DNA of 64,000 nt, from contig PQWQ01000039.1 in the NCBI GenBank assembly GCA_002943765.1, positions 186,001-250,000 on the forward strand, written 5' to 3'. Below are positions 51,324-62,483 of the stretch, one piece after another; the stretch's first letter is position 1; each line of letters opens with the position of its first letter. The notes under the pieces were generated by a model. The model searched no databases. It was not told the origin of the DNA and saw only the letters and a list, made by a program, of their open reading frames with translations. The translations under genes were made by a program, and so were the position numbers. Source of the DNA: Psoroptes ovis. Taxonomy: Eukaryota > Arthropoda > Arachnida > Sarcoptiformes > Psoroptidae.

Positions 51324-52788
51324 TTATAAAATTATTTCATTCTTATAACATCGATTTATCTCTTTATATGGTAATACGATTGAATTCAATATTATTATCT
51401 CGGATGTAACCCGTACATTACAACCTAATACAGTGATCAATGGATTCAGCTTGCCATCAAAATCGAATAATGGTAGATTATCCATTTTTGAATATTCACG
51501 ATTTGGATTCGGATCACATGGTGTACCTTCAACACGTGACCACATACCAATGGCACAATTCCAACCAATTACCGAATACATGATTAACGAATGATTTTTT
51601 ATGGTTACATTTTTCAATATGATTGATTCTTTGATTCGTACACCGGCACCAATTTTTGCACCTTCACTGATGCTGACGTTCGGTCCAATCTATGGACAGA
51701 ATAAATCATTGATAATTCAATATCGTCTAAATCATTGGGTCAAAAAACTTACCACTGCCGTTGGATCAATGATTGCTGTAGGATCAATGTAAACATCACC
51801 AATAATTGTTGGACCATTTTCTTTCGATTTACTCAATAATTCTGGTTCAAATTTTCGATATGTTGATAAATAATGACGATTCCCATAGATAGCTGAACCA
51901 GGTGTCTTAATGGTACTCCACCAAAAATGTTCTTTTTGATGATAAATGAAAATTTTTTTAGATTCACATAAACGTTTGAATACATCATATTCCAAACTGA
52001 TTTCTTCATCTTTATGCATATCAACATCATTAACATTGTAGAATGACCCGTGTTTTTCTTTGAAAACACTTGATAAATAATTTAAAAGTTCAATCGAAAA
52101 CAAATAAACACCACAATTAATGGTTGTACTAACAAATGAACTAGGCTTTTCAACATAATGCAGCATTTCATGTGTTTGTGGATTTTCAACGATGCATCCT
52201 TAATTAATGATCAAAGATTAAATTAAATAAATTGGTGACAAATTATCAAATACCATATTCAAGTGATTGCTGACGTGTAGCTTCAGTTGCCATCATAGTT
52301 ATCAATTTATCTTTGGCATCGATTGAACGATGAAATTCTAGCATTGATGATAGATTGAAATTTCCACAAACATCACTGTTGAATAGAAATACAGCTTCTG
52401 GATCGCCTAATCGAATCATATCACGAAAATGATAAATACCACCAGCCGTACCTAGCGGAGTATATTCTTGTAGATATCGAATCGATATATTATATTTAAT
52501 TGTCATTGATTGTATAAATTCATTGAATGAATCATTTAATTGATAAAAACCAATCAATAATATTTCTTTCATTGATTCTACTTGTTTACATGCTTTGATT
52601 AAATGTTCAATCATCGGTAAACCAGCAATCGGGAATAATGGTTTCGGTGCATTGAATGATAATGGACGAAATCTGGTACCTTTTACATTTTGAAATGGAA
52701 AAATGAGTTAAATATAATTGAAACAAATCATCATCGATCACCACATACCTTTGGAAGGTCCACCAACAATGATTACAGCTTTGATCAT
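51324..52788 (-). CDS. GMPPA: Mannose-1-phosphate guanylyltransferase regulatory subunit alpha, 4 exons
   Basis: Exons in transcript order: 52788-52749, 52679-52254, 52198-51753 and 51689-51324; introns of 69, 55 and 63 nt with GT/AG ends (phases 1, 1, 0). The joined frame is 425 codons plus stop, close to animal GMPPA (about 420). The N-terminal nucleotidyltransferase fold shows GGPSKGTRFRPLS at 9-21; the two residues inserted between GGP and GTR separate alpha from the catalytic beta subunit. Then come PKPLFPIAG (25-33), EILLIGFYQ (52-60), PLGTAGGIYHFRD (88-100) and NSDV (114-117). VEKPSSF and INCGVYLFS follow at the start of exon 3. From about 290 a left-handed beta-helix carries GDVYIDPTA, GPNVSI, SVIGWN and RVEGTP, ending in the conserved ILNSIVLPYKE tail. 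In animals the alpha subunit binds GDP-mannose and feedback-inhibits GMPPB in the cytosol, controlling GDP-mannose for glycosylation. The gene is intact and head-to-head with RPAIN. Confidence 0.97.
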
Positions 52789-53056
52789 CTTTGAAATAAT
52801 TGATTATTTGGATCATTTGAAATGATTTTTCTTCCACATTTTACTCGACAGCAATAAAAAATTATCATCAAGATTCAATTCAATTGATAATCAAAGCCAC
52901 TAGATGGTATACTGAGAATTTGAAAGCTTATTGAATTTTAATGCAAAATTAGCAATTTGTTTTTGTTTTGTTTTGCAATTTTCAATTTGATTCTAATTTA
53001 GATAAATTTTAAAGCATCAAAACATTTTATTTTTTCACCAGAAAAGATATAGAGAA
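52789..53056. promoter_or_regulatory. Divergent promoter region of GMPPA and RPAIN
   Basis: Only 268 bp separate the two start codons, so both 5' UTRs and core promoters must lie here. No TATA box is obvious. At 52897-52908 the sequence CCACTAGATGGT matches 11 of 12 positions of the CTCF core CCASYAGRKGGC, which is notable in such AT-rich DNA. Binding is an inference. Confidence 0.55.
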
Positions 53057-54036
53057 ATGGAAATTGATAACTATTCAAGTCCAGACAGAAATCAATCATC
53101 AAATTCAATCAACAGGCATCATCATCATCATCGAACACCTGGATCAAGTACGAAGAAAAAATTGAATCATCGTTTATTATTCAAATCAAAAACACCAAAA
53201 TCATCACCACAATGGCTTACTGATTATCGTGATGTAAGTTTTAGTAAAATTCGATCGTATTTGAATTAATTCATCATTTTCTTAGAGATGTCTTAAAGAA
53301 TGGCATAATCGTACTGAAACAAGGCGTAAAAACTTGTTGGATAAATTTCGAAAAATTGATTTTGATCATGATCAACATGATAATGATGATAAAGATTCGA
53401 TAATCAAAAATGTTATGAATGATGTTTGGCAACAAATGAATAATGAATCGATTGATGATCAATCAGTAATCATTGATCATGACAAAATGAATGAATATTA
53501 TGAACAAATTAAACAAGAATTGAATGAATATTGTGATGATGATTATGGTCTCGATGATGATATTGTTGATGATGATGATGATCATTTATATGAAGAAATG
53601 TATAATAATCGTAATAAAATTACATGTATGATTTGTTATCATTCATATTGGTCATTTGATCATGTACCAGCATCAACGAATTCAACGTCGATCATATCGA
53701 CAATCATCCGATGTTCACATTGTAAATTTCAAATGTACATATCATCGATGAAAATCGATGAAGAAAAGCTTTTTGATCACATCGAAACGATTGTAAATCG
53801 CCATAATTTTGGTTCAAATAATATTCAAAACAACCTTATCATCAATAATCAATTGAATTGTGCTGAAAAATTACAATTTTCGCCCGTTTATTCATCAAAT
53901 GATAATTCACTATGCTGTAATATTAAAATTGAATGTCAAGTAAGCATTTGATTTATTTTAATTTTACAAATATATTGATAATTCATCCCATTACCATCTC
54001 TAGAATTGTAAATTTCAAACATTATTAATTAGTTGA
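53057..54036 (+). CDS. RPAIN: RPA-interacting protein, 3 exons
   Basis: Exons 53057-53233, 53286-53939 and 54004-54036, with GT/AG introns of 52 and 64 nt, both phase 0. The joined frame is 287 codons plus stop; human RPAIN has about 219, the excess being His- and Asp/Asn-rich insertions. The family's N-terminal block is present (SKTPKSSPQWLTDYRDRC with KEWHNRTETRRKNLLDKFR, like the importin/RPA-binding basic region). The middle is acidic with a helix ending in YYEQIKQELNEY. The C-terminal zinc-finger-like part has CMIC (after KIT), a second pair CSHC, a lone Cys before AEKLQFSPVYSS, and final ECQNCKFQTLL. The last intron falls inside this Cys block and exon 3 encodes only 10 residues; without it the last Cys would be missing. 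RPAIN helps carry replication protein A into the nucleus. It is transcribed away from GMPPA and toward the membrane-protein gene at 54046. Confidence 0.92.
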
Positions 54037-54045
54037 CTTTAACGG

Positions 54046-54957
54046 CTAATGAGAAAATTGTTCGATGACATCCTTTGGTAACAATATGATTGAATAGTAA
54101 CTGAAACAAAACCAAACGAGAATATATGTGATCAAATCAATCAAATATATCGACCAGATAAAATATAAATTAAAATTATTGATTAAATTATTATGTTTGT
54201 TACAAAAAATGAAAATTTTACGAATAATGACATATAAACTTGTGTTATTGATGATTTTATCATCGTTATTCTTATTATTATTGTTTTCTGAATAAAATGA
54301 CGTTTGATCATTATCATCATCATTAATGCTGTTATTATTATGATTATCATTATTGTAATCATTATGACATTGTAATTTATAAAAACAATACAAAATGTTT
54401 TGATTAAATAATAATGATAATAATGAAAAACCATTAAAAACAAGATACAGGATAATGTTTGTAAATTTCCATTGTAATGTTAATGATTTAAACGCTAAAT
54501 ATTGTAACATAATCCTTACGATTCTTGATCAAAAACAAATAAGAATTAATCAAAAATGGAGAATAAATGCAAAAATACTCAACTCTGTTGAAATGTCGAA
54601 TAAGATTTTTCGAAGTTTTATAAATTGTTTATTACCCTTGCCATCACCATCATCATCATCATTAAAATGACAAATTGTCCATAAATTTTTTTCAATAATC
54701 AAACATTGTTGATTGTGTTTGAAACATTCGATTGGGTCTATCTTATCCCCGATCTTATGATGATGACCATTATTCCTTCTTTTAAATTTTCGATCAAAAA
54801 ATTTTAAAAATTTTAAAAATTTTAAAATAAAAATTTCCAACAAAAAATTCAATTCCAATAACAGATAAGCCAAATTCAATGTAATCAGTGTGGTCAATGT
54901 AAATATTGTACATGATATTAGTGAATCAGCTCCAATCAATGGATGTTTAATCATCAT
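54046..54957 (-). CDS. Predicted multi-pass membrane protein, unrecognised, probably 2 exons
   Basis: Two open segments on the minus strand (54957-54584 and 54523-54046) can be joined by a 60-nt intron with donor GA/GTTGAG and acceptor ATCAAG, keeping the frame at a phase-2 junction (STE then IVRIMLQYLAF). The joined protein is about 283 residues. Hydrophobic segments lie near residues 13-50 (possibly two passes), 140-165 and 235-265, separated by basic (KFFDRKFKRRN) and Asn/Asp-rich loops like those in RPAIN. The intron size matches GMPPA and RPAIN. Its stop codon is 9 bp from the RPAIN stop, so the two transcripts almost certainly overlap at the 3' end. I recognise no family. The donor is not ideal and the true start may lie in a further exon upstream, so exact structure is uncertain. 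Confidence 0.5.
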
Positions 54958-55442
54958 AATGTGTTTATTGATTTATTTATTTATTTTTCAGAAAAACAAA
55001 ATGTTTATTTATTTATTTCAAAAAATGCGAAATTCAAAAAATTTCAAATCAAAAACCTTGTGTTTATTTATTTGTTTATTTTAATGAATTTTCAAGTTTT
55101 TGATTAATTATTTGAATTTTTCAAATAATTCAATTTAAACGAAGAAAAATATTTGAAAAATATGAATCCGCAAAATGCTTTCAAATCAAATTCAATTTAA
55201 AATTCAATGACAATCCTAAGAATAAGATGAATTTTCCAAAATTTAAAATTTGAAAATTTCAAATCAATGAGTCATCATCCTTATGATTGACTTAAACACG
55301 TACTTCAAATAGAGAATTGTGTTTATGGGTTAAAAAAATAAGAAAGAAAATCATTTTAAGACGTATTCAAATGCCTTCAAAATATATCAACTTATAAAAC
55401 TAATACGCTGATCACCTGATACCTTATAAATTGATTCCACAA

Positions 55443-55475
55443 ATTAGACAAAATACTGGCGTCATTTTGTCTAAT
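55443..55475. repeat. 12-bp perfect inverted repeat
   Basis: ATTAGACAAAAT at 55443-55454 and its complement at 55464-55475 flank a 9-nt loop. TIR-like tips were looked for but there is no resemblance to the MITE families. Confidence 0.6.
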
Positions 55476-56200
55476 AAAAATCACATAAATTAAATCTTAA
55501 ATTATTGATATTGATTTTCAATGTGTGTTTTTTCAAGAGGTTTTTTAATCAATTTTTAATTACAGGTTCTTAATTAAATGTCAATTTATTGAATTTCAAG
55601 CGTCAAACATTGAAACATTGTAGAATCAATGAAATCAATAAAATCAATAAGAAAAAATTGGAAAAACAATCTTGGAAACAATCTTAGAATCAATCTATGA
55701 ATCAATAGATGATTCATAAATCAATATTTTTCCCTTTACAAAAAAATCAATGAATCATAAACATATTCTATTCAATAAACACTCTTCGAGAAACATAAAC
55801 ATGAACAAGCAAAGCATAAAATAGATCAAGGTTCACCTTGATCATGATGAGAATGATGATGAACATGATGAACAACATAAACAACAAATAAACGAATAAC
55901 CAGTGACCACTTTATTTCATATTTTTCTCTTCATGTTTTTCATGTTGATGTTATCTTCCTCAGTTCTTCTGATTGATTGATTGATTGATACCCTTTTTTT
56001 CCCCATTGAATTTTGTTTATTTTCCAATGACCTTTTTATTTCATTCATTTTGTTGATTTCATGTTAAATTACAATTCAAAATCCAGTTTTTTTTCAGCTT
56101 CATATGAATCGTACATGAAATTGTGAATTTAATTGCATTTGAATTTACATTTGTTTATTTCCCTTCTTTTTTTAATTTCAAAAAATTAGCATTAGAAACA

Positions 56201-56210
56201 CGCATGCGCA
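56201..56210. promoter_or_regulatory. NRF1-like palindromic site
   Basis: CGCATGCGCA agrees with the NRF1 core GCGCATGCGC when read as ACGCATGCGC (56200-56209) at 9 of 10 positions. CpG-containing 10-mers are rare in this window. There is no gene start directly beside it, so its role is unknown. Confidence 0.3.
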
Positions 56211-56303
56211 AATCGAATCCAAAAAAAAAATAAGAAAAAAATATTCCATCCCTCTTCAATCACATGCTACTACCTTGTGATTTTTAAATACCATATGTTC
56301 ACA

Positions 56304-56325
56304 TGTGTGTATGTGTGTGTGTGTA
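56304..56325. repeat. (GT)n microsatellite
   Basis: Interrupted GT run continuing into GCATGCAT. Further TGTG-rich stretches lie around 57460-57500. Confidence 0.8.
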
Positions 56326-58579
56326 TGCATGCATATGACTACACCAACAACAACAAATAATAGTAAACAAACAGAAAACTTGTGATTCGAAAAGTGACCA
56401 CTACGACTTTTTTTTTGGGCATTTAAATGTTATTAGTATTAGTTGTAGAAGCATAGCGATATGTGTGTGAAAGAAAAAACATCTGTATGTTTTTGTTTGT
56501 GTTTTTGTTTATGTTTTTATTTTGAAAATTTTTTATTTTTCATTTTTTTTACGATTATGGAACTTTGAATTGAATACAATTCAATTCAAACAAACAAATA
56601 CATAAATAAATAAATAAAAACGACGAAATAACAACAACAACAACAACAAAACCTTTGATTAATCATTCATTCATTCATTCAATTTTTTGATTCAATCATA
56701 TTTGTGATCATTCCCTTTATTCACTTTATATATTTCGTATTGTGTCTATGAGTGAATTGAAATAAACTGAAATAAAAAATAAACGAAATAATAAATGAAA
56801 TTCAATTGAATTATTTCCATTATTTTCCATTATTATTATTATATTTTCCAACATTTACAATCGCTTTTTGTTTGTTTGTGTTTGTATTTGTATTTCATGC
56901 TTTGTATTTTATCATCAAAAGTTGTTATTATTTTCGCTTATCATTCATTCAGTGTTTGTGTTTGTGTTGTTTTCATATCATTCATCCAAAAATTCAAATA
57001 TAAAATATAAAATACAAACACATGAAATATACTGAAATATCAAATATTGAATATCAAAGTATATTGAATTGAATGTTGAATCGTGTGTATATGTGTGTAT
57101 TTAAAATTTTCAAAAAAATTGAAAAAAAAATTAATATAAAAACGAATAATAATACGAATATCAAACGAACACATTTCCTCTTTTTGAATATAAATAAATA
57201 AATAAATAAACTCTTTCTACTCTTTCTATTTCTCACCATTTAGAGAGTTTGATTGAAATAAAAATTCAAAAAAAATCTAGTGGATAAATGAATGAATCAA
57301 TAAATGAATGAATAAATGTAAATAAATACAAATATCAATTCATCCATCCATTCATTTTATTAATGGTTATAGTTTTTTAATTTTTCCCATTTCCAACAAT
57401 TGTTTAATGATGATGATGATGATTTGATTTGATTTGATCATCTCATTTCGTTGCTTAGTGTTTGTGTGTGTGTTATAAATATGTATGTGTGTGTATGAAT
57501 GATACACAAAACACATTTGTTTAATATTTTAATATTTATTTTGATTTTAGTTAAAAAATTTTCAATTTTATTTGATTTCAAAATATTTAATAAGAAAAAA
57601 ATCAAAAATAAATGCAAATATATTGGAGATATATGATGAAAAATTGAAGGAATTGAAAACTTGTTATTTTAAATTATTTCTGGTATATTTCCAGCATCAG
57701 AAACATACGAAATCATCATAAATAAACAAATATTATTTGCAAAAATCAAGAAAATCAAATACTACGCTTAAATTCAATGAACATTTATTTTGAATTTTAT
57801 AAAATATTCTATTTTGATTTAAATAAATAAATCATTTGAAATTCATCGATCATCATACCCTTTAAAATTGTTTTAAAATGTGATATTCTTTTTCAAAAAT
57901 TTCAAAATTTTCAAATTATAATCATTTTGATCATCATCAACAAACCAACCAACAAAAGCAACAACTAAACTCAATACTTGTAAATCAATTGTGATCTCGA
58001 TTCTAATCTTGTCATACAAAAAAAATTCAAATTTTAATAAATAATCATCATTACGATAATTGTTAGAATTAATACACATAATACACACACATAACTACCA
58101 TTATTTCTTCATATTTTGACCCGAATAATCACCAATATTAATCATATCAAAGCATCATCTTTGAATTAAGAATATTGATAAACTGTAAATAGAATAATAT
58201 TCAGTCAAATTTCAAATTCAAATCGTTTGTTTTTCTTGTTGAAATTCTACTTAATCTCAAAGTCTCTTCGAACACACTCTTAAATATACAAATTCATTTC
58301 AATATTTTTGAATCGAATTTTGTTGATTTCATCATTTTCAATCATCGATCATCATCGACATAATTTCTATTTCTGATCTCAAAAAATTCAAATCAAATCA
58401 ATCAATCCATTCAAATTCAATTCAACGTATTTTCCCCTTTGAAAAAATAATCATTTTTTGAAGAAAAAATTGAAAAATAATCAATAATCATACAAATAAT
58501 TGATTTGAATATATCGCCATTCGATGATAGGTGAGTTAATAATAATTTTTTTTGAAGTAAATAACGCCATTTATTTTTA

Positions 58580-58659
58580 TTAGGTTGTCTGAAAAGTTTT
58601 TGCCGATTATTTCGTAGGGAATCATGAAAAAATCGGCAAGAACTTTTCGGACAACCTAA
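58580..58659. mobile_element. Mariner-type MITE, group B, inverted, 80 bp
   Basis: Left end TTAGGTTGTCTGAAAAGTTT, right end AACTTTTCGGACAACCTAA, exact TA on both sides. Inner arms TTGCCGATT and AATCGGCAA also pair, so most of the element forms one hairpin. Confidence 0.93.
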
Positions 58660-58859
58660 TATTTTTATTTTTATTTTTTTTCGGGAAAAAAATTGAAAAT
58701 TTTCCCATAATTTGATATGATTTCTTATGTTGTTGATGATTTGATTTATTTGTGATTTAATGTGATTTGATTTGATTATTATTGTTTCCAAGAGATGCAT
58801 AGTTTTTGTTTATTTGTTTGTTAAATTTTATGAATTTGATTTCTTTGGGAAAAAAAATA

Positions 58860-58939
58860 TCAGGTTGTCCGTAAAGTTTTTGTCGATTTACCAATTGAAA
58901 AACATTTGAAAATCGGTAAAAACTTTTCGGACAACCCAA
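58860..58939. mobile_element. Mariner-type MITE, group B-like, 80 bp
   Basis: Left end TCAGGTTGTCCGTAAAGTTT, right end AACTTTTCGGACAACCCAA, exact TA on both sides. It lies 200 bp from the 58580 element. The interior (CCAATTGAAAAACATTTG) has diverged. Confidence 0.92.
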
Positions 58940-59871
58940 TATTTAATAATAATAATTTGCCTCAAATCTTGTTTATTTCTATTTCCATTTTTCCCCCGAT
59001 TTAAAAATAGTTTTATCATGATTCAAAGACACTTTTGTTATTATTATTTATTATTGAAAAATCATGGAAAAATATATGTGAATGAATGAATACAAAAAAC
59101 AATTGAAACAATTGATTTAAAATTAAATTCCCATATAAATAAATTTGACATCATTTGAAAAATATTGTTCACATTTAAATCACCGAAATCATTGATCAGA
59201 AAAAACAAAATTGACCATCAAAAAATTACAATTTAATTCAAAAATTTGGCCATAAATAAATAAATGAATAAATAAAACGAATGAATATTGTACTTTTTCA
59301 AATATGGATATATATGATGTTTGATTCATTATGCTTTATTTGTTTCAATGATTATTTATTATTATTATGCAAAGCAAAACAGAAACAAAATAAATAAACA
59401 ACAACGTTTCTATGACGTATTTTTTCCGATCATCATCATCATCAAACATATACATAAATGTACATATAAATATATATGGACAACGATATCGATGATTATG
59501 TTCGACAACGTATTTGAAAATTTTATGGTCTATTGTTGCTCTGTTATTACGATTATTATTGATCATCTTTGCCTCAAATTGTTGTCGTCATCAAAATACT
59601 CGTCCAAAATATCGAATCAAATACATGTTTCGATTCATTCAAATGTTCACAAAGAGTTAAATGAAGCCACATATGTTTATGTTTGTCGACATTATTTTTC
59701 AAAAGTTAAAATATTGTATCGAGAAACAATAGTCTCAAATAGTTTCTCAATCCTTTCCTTTCGCTTTCGTTTGACATTTGAATTCAACAACAACAACAAC
59801 AACGTCATAAGATAAGAATAATTATTGAAATTTGAATTCTGAAGAAATTAAAACTCAAAAACAAACGAAAA

Positions 59872-59961
59872 ATGGAAACAATCGGACAATTTGAATATAA
59901 TGATAAAGATATGCTTGGCCATGGTGCATTTGCTGTCGTTTATAAAGGACGTTTCATTAAT
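59872..59961 (+). CDS. Atg1: ULK/Atg1 (unc-51-like) autophagy kinase, first coding exon only
   Basis: Thirty codons begin with METIGQFEYNDKDMLGHGAF and continue AVVYKGRFIN up to a consensus donor GTAAGT at 59962. This is the start of the ULK1/ULK2/Atg1 kinase domain: the conserved FE/Y...KD segment and the glycine-rich ATP-binding loop GHGAFAVV at 16-23, with Lys25-Gly26 following. The His within the loop and the AFAVV core are typical of ULK-type kinases. The family phosphorylates Atg13, Beclin complexes and itself to start autophagosome formation in the cytosol. The catalytic Lys (VAVK), HRD and DFG motifs are not visible in the remaining 4 kb, so the gene continues beyond the window. The ATG is the first in this frame near the exon and follows AACAAACGAAAA. 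Confidence 0.88.
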
Positions 59962-61913
59962 GTAAGTTCATTAATTTTCATTTTTTCAAATATTTAAATT
60001 TCAATTGTTTTCAACGAAAAAAAAATGAAATCTTTGAAATCTTTCAAAGAAAAGTTGAAAATTTCTTTTATTCAAGTGTCAAAATATTGACGTTTGGCAT
60101 ATGTCCATAATATTTTTCCTATGAACTGAACGAAATAATGATGAAAATAATGATGTTAGATTCATTAAAATTTGAATTTAAATTCAATTCAAAATTCAAG
60201 AATTATCCCCTTTATTTTCTTTGAATTTGTTCAAGAAAAGCAAATGTGTAAAAGAGTAAAATATGCGTGTTTATTAATGATTATTATCATCATTGACTTT
60301 ACAGTCCCTATTATCTCCATAAGAATTCAATGAGAGCAATAAACTTTTCGAAGTGTTTTACCCGTATTTGTTTGTTATTTCTCATAGATCTTTCATAGAT
60401 TTTCAAAGAACAAGAGTCCAAAATAATGTGCGATACAAAGCAATAATAATCGTACAAAAGGTGTACGACCATGATCATCGTTGATGACGATGAGTCATAC
60501 AATAATTCTTTGATGATGACGATCATAATAATAATTCGAGCTAAGACTATAATGAGTATTTGAATATATTTTTATTTGGTCCATGTATCTAACATGGCAC
60601 CCGAATTATTCTATATACTCTTTGAATGTTTGAAGCTCACAATTCATGGCGATATATTTGTGTACGATTATATATTCTACCATTATATATGTCTTCATGC
60701 TTGATGATCATGTAATTCATGTGTGTATTCGCCTATGTATGAATTCAATTATTGTCGTCATTGTTTGATTATTACAAAGACTTTCCGAGCATTTCACTCG
60801 AGCAGATTGTTTGAGGTTTTAGTTGGAATTGAATTTTGATAGAATTGAATTCAGATAGATTCAAAATGTATTTGAAATTCTGTTGATTGAAATGCAATTT
60901 TTTTTAAACATTTCGATTAATTCATTCAGTTTACGGCCTTATTCATTGACATTTGATTGTTTTTAGTTGTTTATTGTTTGATGCTGGCGCTGAATAATTC
61001 GTAGAATTGTTTATTTCATTTATTTTTTAGTTTTTTTTGATTATTTTCTTTTGATTTTTTCCTCAACGAACAACAATTCATGAGAACGCACTGAACTGGA
61101 GGTTATAATCGTTTATATTAGACGTTGAATATTCATATATTCAATTATTCGATTAGATCAAAACGTCTATTTCAAAGCGTAAATTTCATAAAAACAAAAT
61201 TTCTATGAACCATGTAATAATGAACCATTGAAAAAACAACTTTTTGAGATAAAAAAAAAAACGAAAAGATTCGTGGTTCATTCACATTATGAAATCTCTA
61301 TTCACATTGAAAATATTATTATTATTATTGCCTAAATCAAACCTTGCATCGACAATTTTTTTTTTTTTTTTCATTAGATTAGATTCGAAATGAAAATATT
61401 TTTAATTGAATTTAAAAATTTTAAGAAATATTATTAGATTCAATCAAAAGTCAATAAATTTTAAATGTCAGGGATTTTTTCCTCTGGCTGCATTGGTTAT
61501 AGCCATCCATCCATACATTCAATTTGTGAAATTTCTTTGAATTTTTTCCAAATCATCTTTGGAAGAAATAAATAAATAAATTCCCTCATTCATTCATTTC
61601 AATTCAATTGAATTGAAATGAATCCATTTTGTTCAAACGAATCAAATCAATTGAGATTGAATGGAAATGCGAAACAAACAAACAAACAAACGAAAATATT
61701 CACGGATCTCTCATTTCGCATTCGTATTCATTCTTCTTGTTTTTTTTTTGATTGATTTATCACAATCAATCAATCGGTCAATCATTGAAAATTGATTCAA
61801 TTTCAAATGTTTTGATATTTTCTGATGATCTTAAAATGATGATCTTAGAATGATGATAATGATAATGATGCTTTCCAATGCTTACCTTGGCTGTTATATC
61901 AAAACCAGAACTA

Positions 61914-61993
61914 TTAGGTTGTCCGATAAGTTCTTGCCGATTTTCTCATAATTCTCTACACCTAAATCGACAAAAACTTTCCGGACAACCTAG
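61914..61993. mobile_element. Mariner-type MITE, group B, 80 bp, in the ULK intron
   Basis: Left end TTAGGTTGTCCGATAAGTTC, right end AACTTTCCGGACAACCTAG, exact TA on both sides. Core GCCGATTTTCTCATAATTCT. Confidence 0.93.
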
Positions 61994-62352
61994 TATAAGA
62001 TTCAATAAGATTGAAATAACTAATATAAGAACTCTTTGAATATCTAAATCGATTAATGATGATGATAATGATGATGATGATGGTCATCATTATTATTGTT
62101 ATGATTATTATCATCATCGTTATCATCATTATCGTCATTTGTTATGATAATCATTACCATCATTATGACCATAATCATTATCAGAATCATTATTATCATT
62201 ACGTCAACCAGAAGATTATAATGATTTCAGGTGTTTCGAAAAATCAAAAATTCAATATTTTATACCTTCGAATCAAAACACATTGGCTCAATGAGAATTG
62301 TGTGAGCCATTTTCATTGCCAAAACTAAATGATTTTCTTAAATTTTAGTTTA

Positions 62353-62432
62353 TTAGGTTGTCCGGAAAGTTTTTGCCGATTTTTTCGTAGAAAATAATTG
62401 GAAAATCGGCAAAAATTTTTAGGACAATCGAA
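62353..62432. mobile_element. Mariner-type MITE, group B, inverted, 80 bp, in the ULK intron
   Basis: Left end TTAGGTTGTCCGGAAAGTTT, right end AATTTTTAGGACAATCGAA, TA on both sides. Inner arms TTGCCGATTTT and AAAATCGGCAA pair perfectly. It is 359 bp from the 61914 element and in opposite core orientation. Confidence 0.9.
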
Positions 62433-62463
62433 TATTTTGATTCATTTATTTATTAATTCGTTG

Positions 62464-62483
62464 TTTTTTTTTTTTTTTTTTTT
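62464..62483. repeat. Poly-T tract (T20)
   Basis: Uninterrupted run of 20 T, 31 bp after the MITE at 62353. Confidence 0.88.

Larger units (their letters stand above)
54958..59871. other. Intergenic region upstream of the ULK/Atg1 kinase
   Basis: About 4.9 kb with no supported gene. It carries a GT microsatellite at 56304-56325, MITEs at 58580 and 58860, a 12-bp hairpin at 55443-55475, an NRF1-like palindromic site CGCATGCGCA at 56201-56210, and a 164-codon plus-strand ORF (59321-59815) ending 56 bp before the kinase ATG that is probably 5' UTR or chance. The kinase promoter should lie in its last part. Confidence 0.55.

Noticed and set aside
51601..51792. 63-codon plus-strand ORF in GMPPA
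   Set aside because: Lies opposite GMPPA exons 3 and 4 and the intron between them; the minus-strand frame has clear homology.
59321..59815. 164-codon plus-strand ORF just upstream of the ULK ATG
   Set aside because: Low-complexity start (YYYY, IIIII) and Asn run at the end, no recognisable motif; position suggests ULK 5' UTR or chance.
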